A program made the position numbers and the translations under genes. From Metellina segmentata (lineage: Eukaryota > Arthropoda > Arachnida > Araneae > Tetragnathidae), in assembly GCA_947359465.1 (NCBI GenBank), contig OX375872.1, forward strand, positions 12,656,137 to 12,720,136: DNA of 64,000 bases, given 5' to 3'. Below, in pieces: positions 21,270 to 32,689 of the stretch. Below the pieces are notes generated by a model. It had not been told where the DNA came from, did no database searches, and saw only the letters and a program-made list of their open reading frames with translations. The stretch's first letter is position 1, and each line of letters opens with the position of its first letter.

Positions 21270-21790
21270 ATGACTACTATTAATACAATGCTCTATAGCT
21301 ACATATTTCACAGCGGAAATACGTGAAAAACAATATTGATAGAAATTTCCACCATTGAAACTCGACATTATTTTGCCTAGTGTTTGGAACAGTTCGGTCA
21401 AATATGGCAGCCACAAATCCAAACCAACCTGGCTGGAATACAAAATTCAGCAGATAATTCAGAATTGCCAAATCAATGAACATATGAATACGTAATCGCT
21501 ACTATCCCATATAGCAATATCGTGAACACACCACATTGCACAGCGAAAATGCACGAGAACTATTGGTTGAAGCTTCACCGCTGAAAAGCAAAATTCAGCT
21601 GTTCAGAATGATTAGCGAATCACCGAAATTTGAGACTCCTAATAGCTACTAATATTATGCTTTGTAACTACCTATTGCACAACGTATATGCGTGAAAGGC
21701 ACTACTGGTTGAAGCTTTCCCGCTGAAAAGCAAAATTCAGAAGCCGGTTCAAGAATGAAACGATTACCGATTCCCCGATTAAAGTACCAA
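21270..21790. repeat. About 165-bp satellite, right block
   Basis: Same monomer family as 17560-18144: TTGCACAGCGAAAATGCACG, then CACCGCTGAAAAGCAAAATT, GAATGATTAGCGA and CTAATAGCTACT. About three copies. Confidence 0.85.
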
Positions 21791-22306
21791 CGTTCCTTTC
21801 TCTGTTCAATATCAACTCCCAAGGATTAATAGAGTGGGTCTATAAAATCCCAAGGGTCAACACGGGTCCATAAATGCATAGAGGTCAATAGGGTGTTCAC
21901 TGAGGATTATGTTTACCCACCTAAGCCATTCACATAAGCCTCAGTAATCTTGGCAATCTTTGTGACACAATGCTATCCGCCTTTGTGACAGATTTTTCTG
22001 CGCGCTGCATTTTCGACGGATTTATTACGCTTGCAAACGGAATAAAATTGATTAGCTCCAAGTAGGAGGAATGTTACATAGGAATGCATCTCAAATAATG
22101 ATAACAAATTAGAATAAAACGTACGGAAAATTGAGCATGTTCGGCTTGAGGTAACACGGAGAACAAACACACGAAGAAAACGTTGAGATTTTAATTTTTG
22201 AGCAGATTTTTAGCTTTAAAATGATATATTACATTTCTTTGTTGCTGGTCGGAAAATATTTTCTAAAATTATTTTAACATTCCAAATCGGGTGCCTATAA
22301 ATGCCG
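21791..22306. other. Unique sequence
   Basis: No supported feature. Confidence 0.45.
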
Positions 22307-22508
22307 TATAACCAGTGGTCGGCTCGATGCAGAATCTCGTCATTAGCAAAACTGACCAGATCTCAATGGACGAAATATCTTGTCATTAGCAGAAAACTGA
22401 CCGTCATTGTCAAAACATCGACACTATTTTGACGAAATACCTCCTCATTAACAAAATCGGCCAGATCTTGAGGGACGAGATATCTCGTCAAACCAGTTGG
22501 AGAGTTAA
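22307..22508 (+). mobile_element. TTAA palindrome MITE, copy 6
   Basis: The right end ACGAGATATCTCGTCAAACC, then AGTTGGAGAGTTAA (22508) is well kept. Internal CATTAGCAAAACTGACCAGA spacer occurs twice. The left arm is eroded (CCAGTGGTCGGCTCGATG). Confidence 0.75.
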
Positions 22509-22589
22509 TGGCTAATTCCTCAATTTTACTACATAATGTACCTTTTAAAAACCATCACAGGTAAACACTTTTTAGGAAGATATCTTATG

Positions 22590-22705
22590 TTGGTTAGTTA
22601 AGTTGTATGGCGCAAGGTCCATATTTGGCTATGCTGCGAATACAAAGTTTTACTGGCACAGAAGAGAGAAATACACCCAGGAAGGTGTATTCACCAAACA
22701 GAAAC
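22590..22705 (-). mobile_element. SINE-B, 5'-truncated copy
   Basis: Inverted tail TATGGCGCAAGGTCCATATT, TGGCTATGCTGCG, then CACAGAAGAGAGAAATACAC and AGGAAGGTGTATTC, which is the inverse of the SINE-B body at 42830-42870. The tRNA-like head is missing. Confidence 0.75.
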
Positions 22706-22892
22706 TCGTTTTTTCAGAAATATGGATGTGTATCATGCATTTTATTACATCAGCAGAAAAAAAATGTTAACGAAGAAGCTGGTTAAAACATCTGTAGCTG
22801 TCCAATGAATACATGGATAAAAAACAAGGCCTATAATAATTAGGTTCTGAAAGAAAGGTACAATCAGAGAAAACAGAAAAAGGTACAATCAG

Positions 22893-23345
22893 ATAGGATT
22901 GGATGTTAGGGTTTTATGGCTCAAGGTCCCCAAAAGCGGACAAGGTGCGCGAAACTCAAGAGTGAATACGACCCAATAAAAGTATAATATTTAAAAATTA
23001 AAAGTCCAAGGCAAAGATAAAAGAGATTTAAAACATGAAAAGCACGGAGATGAGAATTAAAATATTCAAGTCAGATGATAAAAATAAATCACCGTCTGCC
23101 GCAGAACTAGTGATGAAAAATTTAATTTACAAATGCATCAAATTATTGAAGTTAAATTTAAAAGAAGGAAAAAAATTCGATGAGGTTTAATATACCAACT
23201 GAAGGTAAAAATACAAAAAGGTTTGAATGGGGGTTTTCCCCAATCCAATCTCGCAGATTCAGAATTGTACTTTTAAATAATTCGAGAGGTTGATGATTAA
23301 AAACAGGACAAGCAAATTGAGTAGAGCATGAGTTGCAAATGGGTG
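22893..23345 (-). mobile_element. 3' end of a non-LTR retrotransposon (LINE)
   Basis: Read on the minus strand this is the end of a LINE: the last ORF2 codons (23337-23158), an AT-rich 3' UTR, and a tail GGTTTTATGGCTCAAGGTCC (inverse) that matches the SINE-B tail. The same order of parts appears at 54125-54671. Confidence 0.7.
23158..23337 (-). pseudogene. LINE ORF2 C-terminal fragment
   Basis: Fifty-nine codons are open and end at TAA (23158-23160). They include FACPVFNHQPLELF followed by LNLRDWIGENPHSNLFVF and VGILNLIEF. A C-P-x-F block followed by an L-x-D-x-x-G and a final F-L-x-x-x-G-I/L-x-x-L helix is how many non-LTR retrotransposon ORF2 proteins end, beyond the RNase H region, with an H-x4-C motif just upstream (decayed here). 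The rest of ORF2 is missing, as expected of a 5'-truncated insertion. The second copy at 54405-54671 supports the reading with DFIGENSDSNLLHF. Confidence 0.65.
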
Positions 23346-23846
23346 CGCTCTGTCTAGGTAAAGCATGACGATGGATTTATTCAATCCGAAGGCGGGATCA
23401 GGCTATATACGGATGTATTAAATAATAGTGAATTATATCAGATTGGAATAAAAAAATGTTCACACAATTTTAGACAAGTTTTGTTTAATGTAGTTTTTAC
23501 ATGAAAAGAGTTGAACATAGTTTCACATGTTTCTAAACCCCATTATATTAAAGGAAATAAAATGTCGACTCTAAAATAATATTGCCTGTATAATTAGAAA
23601 GTATAAAAAGTTGCCGGGGGTGTTGAAAAACATTAAAAAGCTATTGCAAATTTTTAAACTTATCTAACAAAGCGTCATTCTTGAAAAGTAACTATAAATC
23701 CAGCAATAACCAGGTTACAACACAGATTGCTTAAAAGTATAATACGTTCCACATAATGTAGGGCAAAAACCTGACAGCAGATTTCTATTGCTTTCACTTA
23801 AAATAAAAATATTTCAATTGCATGAGATATTTTAAAAACGCATTAT
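23346..23846. other. AT-rich unique sequence
   Basis: No supported feature; the upstream LINE part may continue weakly into the left end. Confidence 0.4.
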
Positions 23847-23995
23847 AGAAGATGGTTTGGGGTTATATGGCGAAAGGGCAAAGCCAACAAAGAGGGAGAG
23901 AAAAAAGCAGACGAAGGGTGGAGGTTGTAAAGATTACTCGGGCACCTCGGGGTTGTGATGCCCGTACACACCTAAAGATATGACCAGGAAGGCCG
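23847..23995 (-). mobile_element. SINE-C copy
   Basis: GGTTTGGGGTTATATGGCGA at the left and CACCTCGGGGTTGTGATGCC then GTACACACCT at the right also occur, in the same order, at 55866-56125. The tail is related to SINE-B but the body differs. Confidence 0.55.
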
Positions 23996-24152
23996 ATGAG
24001 TAGAAGAATTCTGCTAAAAACGCTAGAACTATTAAATAATATGCACAAATGCCGAAAATACATTCAATAGCATTTTTAACTGCAATCTCTCTTGTAAATT
24101 TTACTTGATGCTAACTAACCTATAGCAAACAGAACTATCCAAATTTAGAAGA

Positions 24153-24335
24153 TAGGTAGGTATTTTATTTAACGTCGCACTGGAGCAACACAACGAGCTA
24201 TAGGCGACGGTCCGGGATCAATCCCCCAAGGGAAAGATCCGAGGACAACACCACGTAATTTTGAACCATGGTCAGATGATGAGATAACACCTGATCTGGG
24301 ACCCCAATATCCAAACTTCCACACCACCAAATCTC
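24153..24335 (-). mobile_element. SINE-A, 5'-truncated copy
   Basis: TTAACGTCGCACTGGAGCAA, CGACGGTCCGGGATCAATCC, then AATTTTGAACCATGGTCAGA and CCAAACTTCCACACC. The tRNA-like head is absent. Confidence 0.85.
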
Positions 24336-24719
24336 GTAAACAAGGTTCAATCGAAAATTATTCTCCATTCTATCGAAATCCAAGTTTCGACGGTAACTGA
24401 AATTAGATATCTCACTAAAATAAATATAATCTTTTCCAATAAGTGCACGCATATTTACCCATACGTATATAAACAGAGTGTCTTTCTTGAAAATGTATTT
24501 AACTATTATAAGAGTAACAATGGACATCCCAACAACTCTGAATTTATGTTGATGCGATCCATCAGCATTTGCAGTTCAGTTGATGGAAATTAGATACCGA
24601 GTGCAATCCAATAAGTAGGTACACCGAGCTGATGTAAATGTGGGACTTGGTATAGTTCTGCGATCTTGAGAATGCATTTAATTATTAATAGAGTAACAAA
24701 ACACCAAATACTTTTTAGG

Positions 24720-24801
24720 TAATGGTAATGGTAATTTCAGTTAACGTCGTACTAGAGCAACACGACGGGCTATTGACGACGGTCCGGGATTAGTCCCTTA
24801 A
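24720..24801 (-). mobile_element. SINE-A, very short copy with 14-bp target duplication
   Basis: Only 82 bases of the 3' end, beginning TAATGGTAATGG. It is flanked by AAATACTTTTTAGG at 24706-24719 and 24802-24815, an exact 14-bp duplication. This shows target-primed insertion with severe 5' truncation. Confidence 0.85.
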
Positions 24802-24928
24802 AAATACTTTTTAGGAGGAAATCACTAATTTAAAAATCCATTGCGATCAATTGGTTTAATTTTTATTAAGTTTATATCATTGTATTTTATTTAGTTTGAT
24901 ATTACCGTAATTTTTTAGGCATTTAAAT

Positions 24929-25055
24929 GAGGTAGATATTTAATTCATGTTGCACTGGAAAAACATAACGTTCTATTATTGGCGAAGGTCCGGAATCAAT
25001 TTCCGAAGAGAAATATCCGAGGACAACACCTCGTAATTTTGAACCACGGTGAGAC
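24929..25055 (-). mobile_element. SINE-A fragment
   Basis: Diverged 3' half: TTGCACTGGAAAAACATAAC, GGCGAAGGTCCGGAATCAAT, AATTTTGAACCACGG. Confidence 0.7.
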
Positions 25056-25235
25056 AGAGCATTCGAACTAGACAATAAGTTGTTGGAAAGATAAATTGTT
25101 TCAAATTTTTCTTGTACGGCATTAAAGTTACTGAAAAAAAACATCGAAGTTTTTCAATATTTTATGAAAATTTTCAGCATTTGAAACATAACTGAGATTT
25201 TAGTATGCCCCCAACAAGTCGACATCCATTTTATG

Positions 25236-25316
25236 TTTCAACCTTCGAAATTGATCCCGGACCGTCGCCAATAGCCAGTCGCGTTGCTTCAGTGCGACGT
25301 AAATCCAACTACCTAC
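25236..25316 (+). mobile_element. SINE-A fragment
   Basis: GATCCCGGACCGTCGCCAAT then TTGCTTCAGTGCGACGTAAA and ACTACCTACG; only the 3' end is present. Confidence 0.7.
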
Positions 25317-26799
25317 GTACCAATAAATGTTTCGTTATCAAAATGAACTGCCGAAAAAATTATTGGAATTTGGCGATTCAAGAGAATAGAATGTGTGTGG
25401 AAAATGGTTGGTTTTGAGTTTACATTTTAGCTCGGGTCACCACTCGGGTACCTCGGGATTGTGTACCTAAAGAAAATATGTCCCTGGGGTAAAGGGTGTT
25501 ACGTTCAATAGAATAGTACGTAAGATTACGTACAAGGGAATTATCTCATGCTAAAAAGTTAAGGGCGTGAGAAAACTCTGGATATTTAACACAGAAAAAT
25601 ATTTTAGACACAAATAGTAAATAGTTATGTTTTGGAAAAGCTCTGTTTACATTTTTTAAATGTGTGTTTCCCCCATAGTTTTATCTATTCCTTGACTTGC
25701 AATTTCTTAAAATAATTACCAACGTTTTTAAGGGACCTTTGAAACTAACCACGAAGCAGTAAACATTCAAATAAAGACAAAACTAACCATTTTGCTGCAA
25801 AGATCCCCCATATAAAAGAGAACCAAGATAATATAATGGTCTTCTGCAAGTCCTATTATTTTTAAACAGAATGTCACTGCTGAATCGTCGATAACCTGCC
25901 TCTTAACATCTTTAGTACCAAATATTGTTCCGTGGTGCAATCGAGGACAAATAAATGGACCGATTTATTAAGAACAAAGCGTTTGTATCAGAATCACATT
26001 GCCTGTGGCTAGCGAGTTTGATAAATGGATTGCTGTTGCATCTTCTTGACATAGAGGTGAATGGTAAGATCCGCCCTCAAGACACAATACGAAACAATTT
26101 TAAAAAATTGAAAAAGTCACTCGTAAGATTTATATCACACCGGGATTTTTATGATCGGGAGAAAGGAAGTTAGGGTAAATGCTCTCTTCATAAGCATGTC
26201 TGCGATTATCTGTAAACAATTCAAATGGGATTCTCTGGTACAAAAACATGCACTCACTCAAGTTCCAAGTTTTCAACCTCCAACGTATTTCGACTACATG
26301 CCTGCGCACCCAAACTCACCCATTTGCGGTTCCGAAAGGTACGAAATTTCAGTGGCGGATCACACTAGGGTACTCCTAGGATATTGTTTTACAAGAGGAG
26401 TTCCTACTGTAAAACCAAACTCACCCATTTGTGCTTGAGAAAGCTACTATCTGTCGATATATGCAGTGATGGATCACCCAGTAAAATGAGCCAAGGGCAT
26501 CCCGATAAACGTCTTGGGTGCCAAATCAAATTTATACACATCTGTAGATAGTTTTGTCTCAAAGTGGTTAAAAGTACCATGAGCTATTTCATTCTTCAAG
26601 TTACTTAAAGTCGTTAGTCCTTGCGTGATTATCCCCGTGTAGTAAAAAAGGGCCATAGAGCGACTAATTCAACTGCATTCGAGTAAGCAATGATATCATG
26701 AATGAAAGTATCATCTTTATCGGATTGTTTTCAACTCGCATCATATCCTACTGCAAGCCATTCTGTAAAGTATTAATCTGTGCTTCTTATGGTAGAATA
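25317..26799. other. Unique sequence with weak repeats
   Basis: A SINE-C-like scrap (GGGTACCTCGGGATTGTGTA) lies at about 25446-25465. CCAAACTCACCCATTTG is repeated at about 26309 and 26415. A 72-codon frame at 25955-26173 (MDRFIKNKAF... LVRFISHRDF) is the most protein-like in this stretch, but I recognise no family and would not call it. Confidence 0.35.
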
Positions 26800-27625
26800 T
26801 GACTGTGATCAAAATTACTCATACTACAGCTCGATTTATTTCCGCTTTCGAAAAGACAGTTTTCACTAGTTTTACGTAGTACTTTTATGGTATTATATCA
26901 CTGATCAAAAGTACCCTAACAATCCGATTGTAAATAATCGCTTACGAAAAAACAGGAAATGACAGTTTTACAGTTTTAAGTTGAACTACAACGCTAAAAT
27001 TTCACTGGTATATAAATTACTCACACAACTGATCGATTATATATGCTTTCGGAAAAACACGAAAAGACAGTTTTCTCCAGTTTTGCGCTGTACTTCGAAG
27101 GTGTAGAATACCTTTGGTATCAAAATTACTCACACTACTGCTCGATTATTTAAAATTACGAAAAAAAAAAAAAACGAAGGCAGTTTTTTCCAGTTTTACA
27201 TTGAATATCAACGGTAAAATTCTACTGATATCAAAATTGCTACAACTCAAATCACACTACTGCTCAATTATTTACGTTTTCGAAAAAACACGAAAATAAA
27301 GTTGTCTTACGTTTTACGTTGTACTTCTATGGTTGAATACCGCTGGTATCTAAAATTACTTATAGTACTGCTGGATTATTTTCGCTTTCGAGAAAACACG
27401 AAAAGACAGTTTTCTCCAGTTTAACGTAGTATACTTCTATGGTATGTACTGTTTGGTTTAACACCTCTGGTTTCAAAATTACTCACTGCTGCTCGATTAT
27501 TTACGCTTTCGAAAAAACACGAAAGACAGTTTTCTCAAGTTTTCCTTTGGACAACGGTAAACTTCCACTGATATCAAAATTACTCGCACTGCAGCTCGAT
27601 TTCAAAAAACGCGAAAAGAAAGTTT
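26800..27625. repeat. Local tandem array, about 115-bp units
   Basis: Seven or so monomers share TCAAAATTACTCACACTACTG, CTCGATTATTTACGCTTTCG, AAAAAACACGAAAAGACAGT and TTTTCTCCAGTTTTACGTTG. Best-kept copies lie at 27110-27580. Confidence 0.85.
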
Positions 27626-28628
27626 CATAAAGACTTAAAAATCATTTCTTCAACCATCGCTTAAGACATCTAATCCCTCTCCAATCTTCGTTTCACTACA
27701 GAACTAATTTAAATCCACAATATTTCCCCAGCAAATAGTCCGTCCGCGTCTGTTTGAAAAATTCTCTTTTGGACTGTATGCTTAAGAGCTTTTGTCTTGG
27801 TCATCAGAGCAGATAAGACAGCTCCGATTTGGAACTCGAGAAAAATGAAAGAAAATCCTGACTAAGTTCTTTCGTAAACTCCGAATCCGCGATCCACCTC
27901 AGTTGGGGAGGCAAGAACTATTTTGAACCGAGAATGCAATCCGAAATTAATCACTTTTTAAAGCTATCGGCATCTTCTGACTTAGGTTAATTCCTGCTTT
28001 CAAATGAGACTCGAGTATGTTTTGAAGCATAAGTTAATGCTGCTTGACTTATTAAGTTCGTGGTTTCTTTAAGGCAGTGTGTTTGACGAAAGCTTTTGTA
28101 TTTTTCTTTGTAAATCTCTGGGCGATATAGATGTGAAGGCCGCCAAGAGGGAAGATTATGGGATGGTACAAAAAATGCAAAGGGGCTTTTTCGAAATTAC
28201 TAGCTCAAGCAGCTTTGGCGCTTATGCAAATTCTAAAACAAGTAATGGGAAGGTGAGTTCAGCAACTTTTAATCTATTGTTTACTTTGGTGACAGAAAAA
28301 TCTCCCAAATACATTTTTATATACCAATTCTGTACATCGTAATATATGTCATACCTTAAATATTTCCCTTTTATTTCAATGTAGTAGATTTCACAAATGA
28401 TGAAAGAACCAATAGAATCGTTCAAAAGAATTTTACTCTACGGAGATGTGAGCCTAGAATTTATTTTTCCAACGTATTCTATTCTACAGAATGGGTCAAT
28501 ACAATTGTTCCAAAGGATTTTATTCCAAGGAGAAAGGAGCAATAGAATCTTTCTAAAGACTGAAATAATCCATGGATTCTATTAAATAGGAGATGCGGTG
28601 ATTTAGTCATTCAGTGGGTTGTGGGGTA
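27626..28628. other. Unique sequence
   Basis: No gene recognised. AATAGAATC-type words recur loosely at 28405-28580. Confidence 0.4.
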
Positions 28629-28642
28629 AACGCAATACCACA

Positions 28643-29089
28643 TGAGCCGCGGTAGCTCAGTTAGTAGAGCGTCGGGCTCGCATCAGAAGGGTTGTGGGTT
28701 CTGTCCTCGGCGAAGCCTGCAATTCTGATGATTGCGAGATCGGCGCTTCGACCTGGCTAAAGACCGCCGTGTTCACTAATGGTGGCTGGGGCACGTTAAA
28801 TAGGTCGTGGTCACAAAGTCTCCCATACCAAATCAATACCTCTGGGGGAACTTGATCAGGGGGTTATCGGCCTTTGATTGGGATCTAAATTACGATATGT
28901 GTGAGTGAATGGATGTATGAAAGGGACCTTCCTGTAAAACGGATGTGTCATGTATGTCGAGCAAAGTCGGACTTCCTCCCAATGGGGCTCAATAACATGG
29001 AAGGCGCACCCCCTCGCCACTTGCCGTCCTCGACGGGCCTGGCACTGCTCTGGTCTGCCAGTGTAGGCATGAGAAAAAACAACAACAAC
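28643..29089 (+). mobile_element. Full-length tRNA-derived SINE (SINE-D) with 14-bp target duplication
   Basis: The tRNA-like head (about 28648-28715) has an A box TAGCTCAGTTAGTAGAGC and a degenerate B box GGGTTCTGTCC, so it would be transcribed by Pol III. The body holds GTGGCTGGGGCACGTTAAAT, a phrase also found in SINE-A variants. It ends in (AAC)n. An exact 14-bp duplication AACGCAATACCACA flanks it (28629-28642 and 29090-29103). A functional tRNA is excluded by the missing acceptor pairing and by the long tail. Confidence 0.9.
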
Positions 29090-29103
29090 AACGCAATACC
29101 ACA

Positions 29104-29486
29104 CTATATTAGAAAATTTCGCGAAGCTCCCATGGTTAAATAAAGGATTTTAATTGAAACTATGCAAAGTTGCAAGTTAAACCAAATCAATGGTAGTACC
29201 TTTTAATATGGAACTACACATACGGTAGAGTATATTTATGAAAATAAATTTATTTCCTCAAATCAATCAAAGCTTTTATACCAATTCAGTTCAGGACAAC
29301 TGTTTGACACAATCAAACTTAAAATGAACTCCCAATACAAAAAGAGATTCAGATTTGATCAAAAACAAATTAACGAGGCATCATATAATAAGACCGACAC
29401 GGAAACGATAAAAAGTTCTACGGACGCCAGTCTTTTGAAAATGAAGCTGAGAATAGGTACTTCCATAGTTCATTGATATTTTTGAA
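29104..29486. other. AT-rich unique sequence
   Basis: No supported feature. Confidence 0.45.
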
Positions 29487-29488
29487 TA

Positions 29489-29785
29489 CAGTAAACACTC
29501 GATTATTCGGAGAATTAAGTGGCGCGGCAACCGATCTGAAAAATGGATTAAAAAAAAGGGCACAAAAATCAAAACGAAAATGTTTACGAATAATATTTTT
29601 TGACAGGGGTGTAGTGTGCCTATACATACAATTATGAATATTTACTTATTCACAAAAACAATCAGTTAATTGTTTTTTTTTTGTGTTAAAACACCTTTTT
29701 TTTATTTGATTAAAGTTTTTTCAACACCATTTTGTCACAAAGTGACCGCGGATAAGTCGCAAAGTGGACAATCGGGAGTTTACTG
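29489..29785. mobile_element. pogo/Tigger-like MITE
   Basis: Left end CAGTAAACACTCGATTATTC and right end (inverse) CAGTAAACTCCCGATTGTCC, flanked by TA at 29487-29488 and 29786-29787. These termini are typical of pogo-group elements. The 297-bp unit has no transposase. Confidence 0.85.
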
Positions 29786-29885
29786 TACTTGTAGTTTAAA
29801 TGAACTAAAAGAAAAATACAACTAAAATTCACTCAAAACGTTAGTTGTAAAACTGTCTACGCTAAAGGATGATTTACGCTACATA

Positions 29886-30142
29886 TCGCACCCCGGTAAA
29901 AAAAGTGAAACAACTCAAAAAATAAAAATTTTGATGTTATGTCATTGAAAAATATGTGAGGTACCCCAGCGTGTTATACTACTATTCTATAGAATATAAT
30001 ATAGAAGTTACCACCATAAATACATACCTAAAATTTAAAAGAAGCTTAAACTATTTCAATATAAGTTTTATAGTATGCTTTAAGTTGATGTTTCTCAAAT
30101 TCTGTAATTTTGAGTTGTGTCACTTTTCTTGCCGGGGTGCGA
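29886..30142. mobile_element. TA-flanked MITE with about 38-bp inverted repeats
   Basis: Left end TCGCACCCCGGTAAAAAAAG, continuing GTGAAACAACTCAAAA; right end is its inverse with few changes (TTTTGAGTTGTGTCAC, then CTTGCCGGGGTGCGA). TA flanks both sides (29884-29885 and 30143-30144). No coding capacity. Confidence 0.85.
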
Positions 30143-30144
30143 TA

Positions 30145-31151
30145 TATTACCTATATGTATTCATGAATCTTTAGTTGGTCGACACATTGATCCCATGTCC
30201 CCATTAGAGACACTTCTGAATGCTAATTGTTCACTTTTGAGGAATATTTTGGATTTGAAAATATTTCAGAAGCTGAATAAAAATCTCATAAAACTTTACG
30301 GGCAAAATTTTATTGAATACTTATAACAATGCCAGTAACACACAATGATAAATATACTGTAGACAGGCTTAAAATCACCAGTTTCGATTTATATTTTCTA
30401 TTTATACAAATTTTTTTAACAGTTTCATTTTGTAAGCTTTCGTACATATAATTCCGACTGAAACATTAGAATTGTCCCCATAAGCAGTTGTTAGAATAGT
30501 CCCCATAAGAATGTTGCAATTGCAACACATTACGCGAGATCATTTGTGTATACTGGAAGTAATAAGACTGAGATGAGTGATAAAGAAATGTAATTCAGAA
30601 AACTACAGTAAAATCAGTCTAAAAAAAGGACTAATCCCGAATCTATATGCAGTGAAAAAGCGTAGCTGTTAACAGAGGATGAAGATTAGATATGTCGGAG
30701 AATACGAGATGTAAAGGTGCAGAAAAAATAAGTTTGGTTTAAACTTCTCACCCATCGCTTTGGTATCATTATTTGGAACTAAATGTATCGGATTACCAGA
30801 TAATTCGATATCTTGGCAGAGAATAGAGATCGAACCAAAGATTTGCAGATGTTTTAAAATCTTGTTACCAACCTGAAGTTGAATAAGAAAACTACTCTGA
30901 TTTTTAAATTGAACGAATTAGTTTACTCGAGTCTAGAACATAAAATAAAAATAATTAAATTTATATTTTAACAAAGTTTTAACATTTTTTAACAAGGTAT
31001 ACATTTATTAATTTCTCAAAATATTTCGAACTAACACATTAATGAACCCAAAAGTTCACACAATTTCAGTCCTCAAATATTTCATTCATGTATGACAGTT
31101 CTGATCGTATCTTACCTGCGAAGTATAGCATTGGGAGAGGTTAAGTAGCTT

Positions 31152-31154
<3 letters not shown>
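30145..31154. other. AT-rich unique sequence
   Basis: No supported feature. Confidence 0.45.

Positions 31155-31227
<73 letters not shown>
31155..31227. repeat. (TA)n followed by (GA)n microsatellite
   Basis: TA dinucleotides to 31207, then about ten GA dinucleotides. Confidence 0.95.
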
Positions 31228-32543
31228 CTACGTAGAAAGTAGAGATTTTTGACTTAAACTTAATTTTATCCCATATTCTTAATGTTTACAATTTTTCTTC
31301 ACAAAACTGTTTTTATTCTGTCTGTACGGTGAATACGATATAAAGCAATTTGAATATATTTTGACTTCATATTTTTAATTCGTTTTCAAATATTTAAATC
31401 AGCTTTTTCTGTTTGTGATTTTGATAAAAAAATTTGTACAAGAGCTGAGATAGCTAAAATTGTACTAAATATTTTTTAATGAAATTTGTGTAGTGATTTT
31501 TATATTTCTTTTAGATGGCTAGGATATATATATGAGAGTTATCTTGAAAGGAACACTTTAGAGATTTAAGGGGGTATTGTAACGAAAGGAAAATGTTCAA
31601 CATTTCATGTTTTCTATATTATTCCCAATATCTTATGGGTGGAAAGGAATATTGCATATATTTTATTTCAGGCCCTAGCTTATATATTTAGGAAACTCTA
31701 TACAACAATTTTAGGTGAACGTACTTAGAAGTAATTCAGTTAAAATGTTTTTCGTTAACGTCATTTTTTCTTAATTCATTAATTTTCATTAATTGTTCGA
31801 ATTTTCGCAAATTTTCTGAAAAACAATAATTTGTAGTGATTCTTTGTTTTATAATGTGTTTTTTAGTTTTTTACCTTAAAAAGAAAATTAGTATAATTTG
31901 AATACTTAAAAAAAAAGGACTCCCCGTACGTAGTCAGATAACGTAAAACAGATCCATGAAGAAACTATTCGTTGAATTTAGTTTTGAGCTTTATTGTTAG
32001 TTAATAAATAAAAATGTAATTTTATGCACCAAAATTTTAATTTAAAATTACTTTAGAAAAAATACTCACAAACGTTAACTTGTTTTGATAACGCAGTTCC
32101 CCAGATTGATGTCACTGCACAACAGAAAAAAAAAAAAGGGGGGGGGGGATAAAATATTCGAGCAAAATATTTTTTTCAATCATCGAATCACTATATATTT
32201 TAAAAACAGTAGTGTGTTGATCTTTTTCTCTTATTTCAGTGAAACAACTGAATAATGTAATAATGATTCTGGTGAATATCTAGGCTCATTTTTTAAATGA
32301 GGAGTTTCGTTTTGAAAATGACAAACTGCGTAATGGAACGAATTTAAGTTATTTTCAAAAAATTAACAACTAGATAGAAAATCATTCTTTCAAAAATTAC
32401 AAGATATAAAATCAACATCTGGTTTTAAAAACCGCAAACGAAATGATAAACGATCTTAAGAGATAAAATAAAATAATAAGTAAATAAAATGCATAATATT
32501 AAACGTAGTTGAATTTTCACAGGAATCAATCCCGAAGCATAAT
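31228..32543. other. Very AT-rich unique sequence
   Basis: An A-run followed directly by a G-run lies at about 32126-32148. TTAAGGGGGTATTGTAACG at 31567 resembles the start of a DNA element (compare 45546) but no partner end was found. Confidence 0.4.
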
Positions 32544-32689
32544 TTAACCCTCTTGATGGTCCTTTCTCGACGAAATATCTCGTCATTAACAAAACTGACC
32601 AGATTTGAATAACGAGATATCTCGTCATTAGAAAAATTTGTCAGTTCTTTATGGACGTGATATCTCGTTGAAACCTCTAGGAGAGTTAA
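32544..32689 (+). mobile_element. TTAA palindrome MITE, copy 7 (best short copy)
   Basis: TTAACCCTC (32544) and GAGAGTTAA (to 32689) frame exactly three palindromes: GACGAAATATCTCGTC, AACGAGATATCTCGTC and GACGTGATATCTCGTT. They are spaced 42-43 bases apart by ATTAACAAAACTGACCAGAT-type spacers. This 146-bp copy shows the minimal architecture of the family. Confidence 0.9.

Noticed and set aside
28648..28715. A tRNA gene
   Set aside because: A and B boxes are present but the acceptor stem does not pair, the B box is degenerate, and the unit is the head of a SINE with target duplication.
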